A stretch of DNA of 44,277 nucleotides from Aequorivita viscosa (GTDB taxonomy: Bacteria > Bacteroidota > Bacteroidia > Flavobacteriales > Flavobacteriaceae), in NCBI RefSeq assembly GCF_900106795.1, contig NZ_FNNS01000027.1, positions 1 to 44,277 on the forward strand. Direction: 5' to 3'. Of this stretch, positions 40,049-44,277 are shown one piece after another. The position numbers and the translations under genes were made by a program. Position 1 is the first letter of the stretch. Each line of letters starts with the position of its first letter. A model generated the notes under the pieces. The model was not told where the DNA came from. It was given only the letters and a program-made list of their open reading frames with translations, and searched no databases.

Positions 40049-40711
40049 ATGTTAAATCTGCTTTTTCCAAGGATATGCGAGGGCTGCGAAGATATACTTT
40101 CTCAGGGAGAGAAGCTACTTTGTGTGGAATGTAGACATCAAATTCCCTTGGCAAACTTTCACAATGTAGAAAATGATTTCCTTAAGAACAAATTTTACGG
40201 ACGATTTCCGGTAGAAAATGCCACAGCGCTCGTTCAATTTCAGAAAAGAGGATTAACTCAAGAGCTCATGCACAGGTTAAAATATAGAGGGCAAAAGGAA
40301 TTAAGTTCTTTTTTTGGTGAATGGTTGGGGGCAGAACTTTCGGAAAACCCGAAATATCGAGAAGTAAATATGGTTATTCCAGTACCATTGGATGGGCAGA
40401 AGTTAAAAAAACGTGGCTATAATCAAGTAGAAGGATTTGGAAAGGAGCTTGCCAACGCTTTAGAAGTACCCTATCGAGATGATATTTTAGTGAAGATTTC
40501 AAAATCGGGTTCGCAAGTTTTTAAAAATCGAATTTTACGATTTGATTCAGAAGCGGTGTTTTTTAACCAAAAAATAGAGGACGTTAAAAATCAACATATC
40601 TTATTGGTAGACGATATTATTACCACAGGTGCTACCCTGGAAAACTGTGCAATGCAATTGCTACAAGGCGAAAATGTAAAAATAAGCATAGCTACCATTG
40701 CTACTTCGTAA
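40049..40711 (+). CDS. ComF family protein (phosphoribosyltransferase with N-terminal zinc ribbon)
   Basis: The protein has 220 residues. A zinc ribbon uses Cys10, Cys13, Cys25 and Cys28. A central double-zipper motif reads RLKYRGQKELSSFFGEWL. The phosphoribosyltransferase signature is HILLVDDIITTGATLENC, and the segment VIPVPLDGQKLKKRGYNQ is the usual ComF marker. ComF proteins assist uptake of transforming DNA and handling of the single strand, though in non-competent bacteria the role is less clear. It stands alone, divergent from the coiled-coil protein. Confidence 0.9.
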   Translation: MLNLLFPRICEGCEDILSQGEKLLCVECRHQIPLANFHNVENDFLKNKFYGRFPVENATALVQFQKRGLTQELMHRLKYRGQKELSSFFGEWLGAELSENPKYREVNMVIPVPLDGQKLKKRGYNQVEGFGKELANALEVPYRDDILVKISKSGSQVFKNRILRFDSEAVFFNQKIEDVKNQHILLVDDIITTGATLENCAMQLLQGENVKISIATIATS

Positions 40712-40822
40712 CATTGTTTTTGGAAACATCATAATCTTCGTTTCATTTTTTTGCAATTAATTCTTCTCAATAAAAACAAATTACACGGGCATTATATTCT
40801 TCGGTAGTTATTGGTTATTGTG

Positions 40823-40830
40823 TATTTTTG
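40823..40830 (+). promoter_or_regulatory. -7 element of the Ig-like lipoprotein gene
   Basis: TATTTTTG matches TAnnTTTG and lies 25 bases before the ATG at 40856. No good -33 at the standard spacing. Confidence 0.5.
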
Positions 40831-40855
40831 GACCTAGATTCACCTTATAATTAGG

Positions 40856-42508
40856 ATGACAAACAACAAACAAGGCTTCAATTTGAAACACCGCCTACTT
40901 TATATTCCCATTTTGTTTTTACTCAGTCTGTCGTTTGTAGATTGTGCTAAAAAAGGAACGCCATCAGGTGGGCCACGAGATACTATTCCACCAGTTATTG
41001 TAAGAAGTAGCCCTGAAAATTACAGTATCAATTTTAAGGGAGACGAAATTGAAATTCGTTTTGACGAGTACATTAAACTGAAAGATATCGATAAGCAATT
41101 GGTTATTTCGCCCCCGATGAAATTCAGTCCTATAATTACCCCACTCAACACTTCAAAAACTCTAAAAATAAAAATCACCGACACTTTAAAGCCAAATACA
41201 ACTTACGCTTTTAACTTCGGAAAAAGTATAATTGACAATAATGAAGGAAACGAATTTGAATATTTTAAATATGTTTTTTCAACAGGAAATTATATCGATA
41301 GCTTACAGGTTGCCGGACGGGTAAGGGATGCACAATTGGTAGCGCCAGAAATTCCAACAACTATTGTTTTATATGAAGCTAATGAAACTTATAAGGATTC
41401 TTTGGTTTATTCTGAAAAACCGACCTACGTAACAATTACTCAGGATAGTACTGGATATTTTGAACTCACCAATTTGAAGGAAGGGAAGTACTTTCTTATG
41501 GCGTTAAAGGATAAAAATAACGATTATATTTTTCAGCCAAAAACCGATAAAATTGGCTTTGTGAAAGAAGCAATTTCAATACCTTCCGATTCTACCTACT
41601 TATTGACGCTTTTCAAAGAAACCCCTGATTATAAGCTATCCAGACCGAATCACGTAGGTAAAAATCATATCATTTTTGGATATGAAGGACGTGCTGAAGG
41701 TGTAGGCATCGAAATGCTTTCTAAGGTTCCTTCTGATTATGATTTTAGGGTATTTAAAGATGAAAAGAAAGACACACTACACTATTGGTTTAAACCGAAT
41801 TTTGATGCCGACTCCTTGGTATTTAAAGTTTCAAATAAATCGGTTCTTGATACAGCGACAGTTCGAGTGCGGGATCTTTTTAAAGATTCGCTGAATATTT
41901 CGGCAGTCAAGACCGGGACATTAAAACGAAAAGATACATTTAAGCTCCGAGCCAATACTCCATTGGTCTCATTTGACCTTGAAAAATTTCAGGTTATAAC
42001 TAAAGACTCTTCATTTATAAAACCTATTGTTAGGCTAAATCAAAAATATAATTTGGCTGAAGTTGCTTTTCCAAAAAGTGAGGATCAAGGTTATGCTATA
42101 AAGCTTTTCCCAGGAGCCTTAACCGACTTTTTTGATCAAACGAATGATACGCTACAGTTCAATATTAACACCCCGAATAATTCAGATCAAGGAACATTAA
42201 GTTTAAACCTGGTTAATGTAAACAGGTTTCCGATAATTGTCCAAATGCTGAATAGAAAATACGAAGTCGTAGCCGAGGAATATTTAAATTTATTGCCTGA
42301 CCAGGAAACAGATAAAAAGAAAGTGTTTTTTGATGAAATTGCGCCAGACAAATATTATTTGCGAATTATTTATGACGATAGCCAAAACGGAAGATGGGAC
42401 ACAGGAAACTTCCTGAACCGGTTAGAGCCAGAACAAATAATTTACTATCCTACGTTAATTGAAGTTCGTGCCAATTGGAGTTTAAACGAAACTTTCATAC
42501 TGAAGTAA
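40856..42508 (+). CDS. Ig-like domain-containing lipoprotein
   Basis: The protein has 550 residues. A signal peptide ends in the lipobox LSFVDC with Cys30, followed by AKKGTPSGGPRDTIPPVI. The first mature domain (about residues 45-140) has the bacterial Ig-like pattern (Big_5), seen in PPVIVRSSPENYSINF and LKPNTTYAFNFG. A second, transthyretin-like repeat region lies around TGYFELTNLKEGKYFLMAL, and a further beta-rich part extends to the C-terminus. It should be an outer-membrane or periplasmic lipoprotein. Large proteins of this design are common in Bacteroidetes and have no assigned task that I know. Monocistronic with its own promoter. Confidence 0.82.
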   Translation: MTNNKQGFNLKHRLLYIPILFLLSLSFVDCAKKGTPSGGPRDTIPPVIVRSSPENYSINFKGDEIEIRFDEYIKLKDIDKQLVISPPMKFSPIITPLNTSKTLKIKITDTLKPNTTYAFNFGKSIIDNNEGNEFEYFKYVFSTGNYIDSLQVAGRVRDAQLVAPEIPTTIVLYEANETYKDSLVYSEKPTYVTITQDSTGYFELTNLKEGKYFLMALKDKNNDYIFQPKTDKIGFVKEAISIPSDSTYLLTLFKETPDYKLSRPNHVGKNHIIFGYEGRAEGVGIEMLSKVPSDYDFRVFKDEKKDTLHYWFKPNFDADSLVFKVSNKSVLDTATVRVRDLFKDSLNISAVKTGTLKRKDTFKLRANTPLVSFDLEKFQVITKDSSFIKPIVRLNQKYNLAEVAFPKSEDQGYAIKLFPGALTDFFDQTNDTLQFNINTPNNSDQGTLSLNLVNVNRFPIIVQMLNRKYEVVAEEYLNLLPDQETDKKKVFFDEIAPDKYYLRIIYDDSQNGRWDTGNFLNRLEPEQIIYYPTLIEVRANWSLNETFILK

Positions 42509-42538
42509 TTCGAAAGATGTTTACGCCCCTATTTATAA

Positions 42539-43315
42539 TTATAGGAGTTTAAAAGCATCTCGATCGTTCAAAAACTGAAATTGGTTTCTGTTCTTTATAA
42601 CATGATCCTTTTCCAAAATGATTGTTTCGATAAATTCGTCGAAAGCTGATGAGGAAATTTGTTTTCCTAAAACGTCGTAAACCGCAGAATGGCCAACGTA
42701 TTCGTGGTTGTTGCCGTCAAGTCCTACTCGGTTTACTCCAATGCAGTATGTCATATTTTCTATAGCCCGTGCTCGTAGCAGGGTTTCCCACGCTACAGTT
42801 CGTTTTTTAGGCCAATTAGCAACGTAAATTAATACATCGTAATCATTGGTGTTTCTAGCCCATACGGGAAAACGTAGATCGTAGCATATCAACGGACAAA
42901 TCTTCCAGCCCTTGTAATCTAACACCAAACGCTCGGTTCCTTCGGTGTAAATTTCGTCTTCCTTGGCATAAGTGAACGCATGCCTTTTATCGTATTTTTT
43001 AAAACTTCCGTCTGGGAAGACAAAAAACATACGATTGTAAAACCTCTCGTTCTCAGTTATAATTACGCTCCCTGTAATTGCGGTCTGGTAATTTTTTGCG
43101 TGCGCAACCATCCATTGAAAAGTTTTGCCATTTTCAGGTTCAGCTAGGTGGGCTGCATTCATTGAGAAACCTGTCGAAAACATTTCGGGAAGAACTATTA
43201 AATCGGTTTCCGTTTCAATATTCTGAATTTTATCAGAAAACATTTTTAGATTGGCATCTGCATTTTCCCAGTGCAATTCGCTTTGAATGATTGTTACTTT
43301 TAAAGTGTCGCTCAA
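42539..43315 (-). CDS. Carbon-nitrogen hydrolase (nitrilase family, omega-amidase/YafV-like)
   Basis: The protein has 258 residues. The nitrilase catalytic triad is intact: Glu44 in IVLPEMFSTGF, Lys110 in KYDKRHAF and Cys144 in PLICYDLRFPVWAR. The short length and the K-R-H-A-F/F-x-x-A context resemble YafV/Nit2 omega-amidases, which hydrolyse alpha-ketoglutaramate and succinamate. No signal peptide is visible. It is convergent with the Ig-like lipoprotein gene, with 30 bases between the stop codons. The family is certain; the substrate is inferred. Confidence 0.9.
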   Translation of the reverse strand: MSDTLKVTIIQSELHWENADANLKMFSDKIQNIETETDLIVLPEMFSTGFSMNAAHLAEPENGKTFQWMVAHAKNYQTAITGSVIITENERFYNRMFFVFPDGSFKKYDKRHAFTYAKEDEIYTEGTERLVLDYKGWKICPLICYDLRFPVWARNTNDYDVLIYVANWPKKRTVAWETLLRARAIENMTYCIGVNRVGLDGNNHEYVGHSAVYDVLGKQISSSAFDEFIETIILEKDHVIKNRNQFQFLNDRDAFKLL

Positions 43316-43746
43316 AATAATTTAATTTGTTTGTTAATTCTTTTAAGTGAAAGAGAGGTATTTTATTAGAAACGCGGAAAATAAAAATATGTAATAATAC
43401 CATTAGATGTACATTCGATTCCAAAAAAATAAAGTTACAGAATTTTTAATAAGGGTTGACGTTTTAAAAAGTTAATAGAAATTAAAATGGCTTTAGTAAT
43501 TGAAAAAATCAAGAAAAAAGTAAATTAAAACACTTGATTTTTAGGTGTTTGAATAGGTGTTAATAGGATTTCGGCACTTGCTATTTTAACGAGGATGAAG
43601 CTATAATAAAATTGTGATTCAATTTTTTTTCAAAAAATCATTTATTTTGTTTTGTCCGAATTAAAAATACAGTATATTTGCACCCGCCTACGCAACCTAA
43701 GTGGTTGGTTTGAGAAGTAAAACTTCGAAAATGGCAAGACATAAAT
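43316..43746. other. Gene-free stretch upstream of tRNA-Asn
   Basis: AT-rich with no supported reading frame. The only clear signal is the tRNA promoter near its right end, and no minus-strand -7 box was found for the amidase gene. Confidence 0.5.
43646..43680 (+). promoter_or_regulatory. Promoter of the tRNA-Asn gene
   Basis: TTTG at 43651-43654 is followed by an 18-base spacer and TATATTTG at 43673-43680, a full match to the flavobacterial TTTG/TAnnTTTG promoter. Transcription would start about 60 bases before the tRNA. This is the best promoter match in the window. Confidence 0.75.
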
Positions 43747-43820
43747 TCCTCTTTAGCTCAGTTGGTTAGAGCATCTGACTGTTAATCAGAGGGTCCTTGG
43801 TTCGAGCCCAAGAAGAGGAG
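43747..43820 (+). tRNA. tRNA-Asn (anticodon GTT)
   Basis: A complete cloverleaf of 74 bases. The acceptor stem TCCTCTT pairs with AAGAGGA, and G follows as the discriminator base. The D arm is GCTC-agttggtta-GAGC. The anticodon arm is TCTGA-ctGTTaa-TCAGA, giving anticodon GTT. The T arm is CTTGG-ttcgagc-CCAAG. CCA is not encoded. Confidence 0.97.
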
Positions 43821-43832
43821 CTTAGTCAAAAC

Positions 43833-43867
43833 AAGCCTTTACAGAAATGTAGAGGCTTTTGTTTTTT
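43833..43867 (+). terminator. Terminator of the tRNA-Asn transcript
   Basis: AAGCCTTTAC pairs with GTAGAGGCTT (one G-T pair) around a 6-base loop. It is followed by TTTTGTTTTTTT. It begins 13 bases after the tRNA. Confidence 0.85.
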
Positions 43868-43963
43868 TAGATATGACAGGCTTGAATTATTCCTTATCCA
43901 GTTTAAACAAAAACCATAATTCTATTTCAATTCACACGTAACTTTGTAGAATGATCCTTGATC

Positions 43964-44277
43964 GGCTCAACACAAAAAGTTGTGGAGTAACTAAAATTGA
44001 GGGAACTTTGAAATAAAGATTTTCGATGTCCTCAGATTCATTATTAGCGATAGCCAATTTATTACTTCCTGAAGTACTAGTAACCTATTTTGATTTAACA
44101 AAGCACGAGATTAAAGGCGAAGAACTGCACTTTTACTTCACGGAATTAAATACACTTCCTGATGGATATAACGATGCCAAGCTTCATTCCAAGGGCTTCT
44201 TTCCACAGGCTACAGTTCAGGATTTTCCCATACGGGGTAAGAACGTTTTTCTACATATAACCCGGCGTAGATGGTTT
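43964..44277 (+). mobile_element. Left part of an ISAon1-like insertion sequence (continues past the window)
   Basis: A transposase-type frame starts at 44026. About 60 bases before it, at 43964, begins GGCTCAACACAAAAAGTTGT, which could be the terminal inverted repeat because many elements of this type start with GG. The other end lies outside the window, so the boundary is a guess. The element sits about 140 bases downstream of a tRNA gene, a common landing place. Confidence 0.5.
44026..44277 (+). CDS. ISAon1-like transposase N-terminal region (partial, runs off the window)
   Basis: Eighty-four codons are visible without a stop, from the ATG at 44026. The start SLLAIANLLLPEVLVTYFDL, the middle ELHFYFTELNTLPDGY, and FFPQATVQDFPIRGKNV followed by RRRW match, from memory, the N-terminal segment found in ISAon1-family transposases of Bacteroidetes. 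In these elements the segment often occupies its own short gene that is joined to the catalytic part by frameshifting. The catalytic region is not in the window, so activity cannot be judged. Confidence 0.72.
   Translation, partial: MSSDSLLAIANLLLPEVLVTYFDLTKHEIKGEELHFYFTELNTLPDGYNDAKLHSKGFFPQATVQDFPIRGKNVFLHITRRRWF

Noticed and set aside
42526-42547. Terminator between the Ig-like lipoprotein and amidase genes
   Set aside because: CCCCTAT/ATAGGAG is short, mismatched and overlaps the amidase stop codon; support is too weak.

Overview
The window reads as chromosomal DNA of a member of the Flavobacteriaceae (Bacteroidota). The signs are AT-rich coding DNA, repeated TAnnTTTG-type -7 promoter boxes with no obvious Shine-Dalgarno sequences, a type IX secretion/gliding gene (sprE/porW), a bactofilin next to an atp cluster that lacks atpD and atpC, a single-chain glycyl-tRNA synthetase and an ISAon1-like transposase. 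Most of the window is orderly core genome. The accessory parts are positions 1-10300, 10500-12000, the restriction-modification pair at 24797-26457 and the right edge.

Positions 1-8225 look like a surface-polysaccharide region. It holds a sugar aminotransferase, two tandem sulfotransferases and a tightly packed minus-strand operon of six genes: ketoacyl synthase III, acyl carrier protein, a second ketoacyl synthase III, an SDR reductase, a family 2 glycosyltransferase and a GNAT acyltransferase. My reading is that the operon builds a short hydroxyacyl chain on its own carrier protein and places it on an amino sugar of the LPS or capsule. A TMTC-like membrane glycosyltransferase with TPRs follows at 8374-10263. 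Next come a coiled-coil lipoprotein and a TM2-domain protein, each preceded by a copy of the same hairpin element.

Positions 12351-21444 form a minus-strand block read sprE, bactofilin, atpZ-like, an unknown four-helix membrane protein, atpB, atpE, atpF, atpH, atpA, atpG. Several junctions carry hairpins or palindromes, including one just after atpE.

Positions 21754-31072 hold a PaaE-like flavin/2Fe-2S reductase, a GT9 heptosyltransferase with its DUF4254 partner, a two-gene restriction-modification system with an unfamiliar nuclease-like protein, a superoxide dismutase, an AddA/RecB-like helicase-nuclease and CvpA.

Positions 31540-43315 are mainly housekeeping: a small conserved protein, pheS with two small unknown genes, thiL, an alpha/beta hydrolase, aminopeptidase P, glyS, a coiled-coil membrane protein, a ComF-type phosphoribosyltransferase, an Ig-like lipoprotein and a nitrilase-family amidase. 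The window ends with tRNA-Asn(GTT) under a clear flavobacterial promoter and the first part of an insertion sequence.

All calls rest on reading the sequence and recalling protein families. No database search was run. The most interesting unit is the mini acyl-synthase operon at 3586-8225, followed by the restriction-modification pair and the duplicated RNA-like hairpin at 11388-11996.
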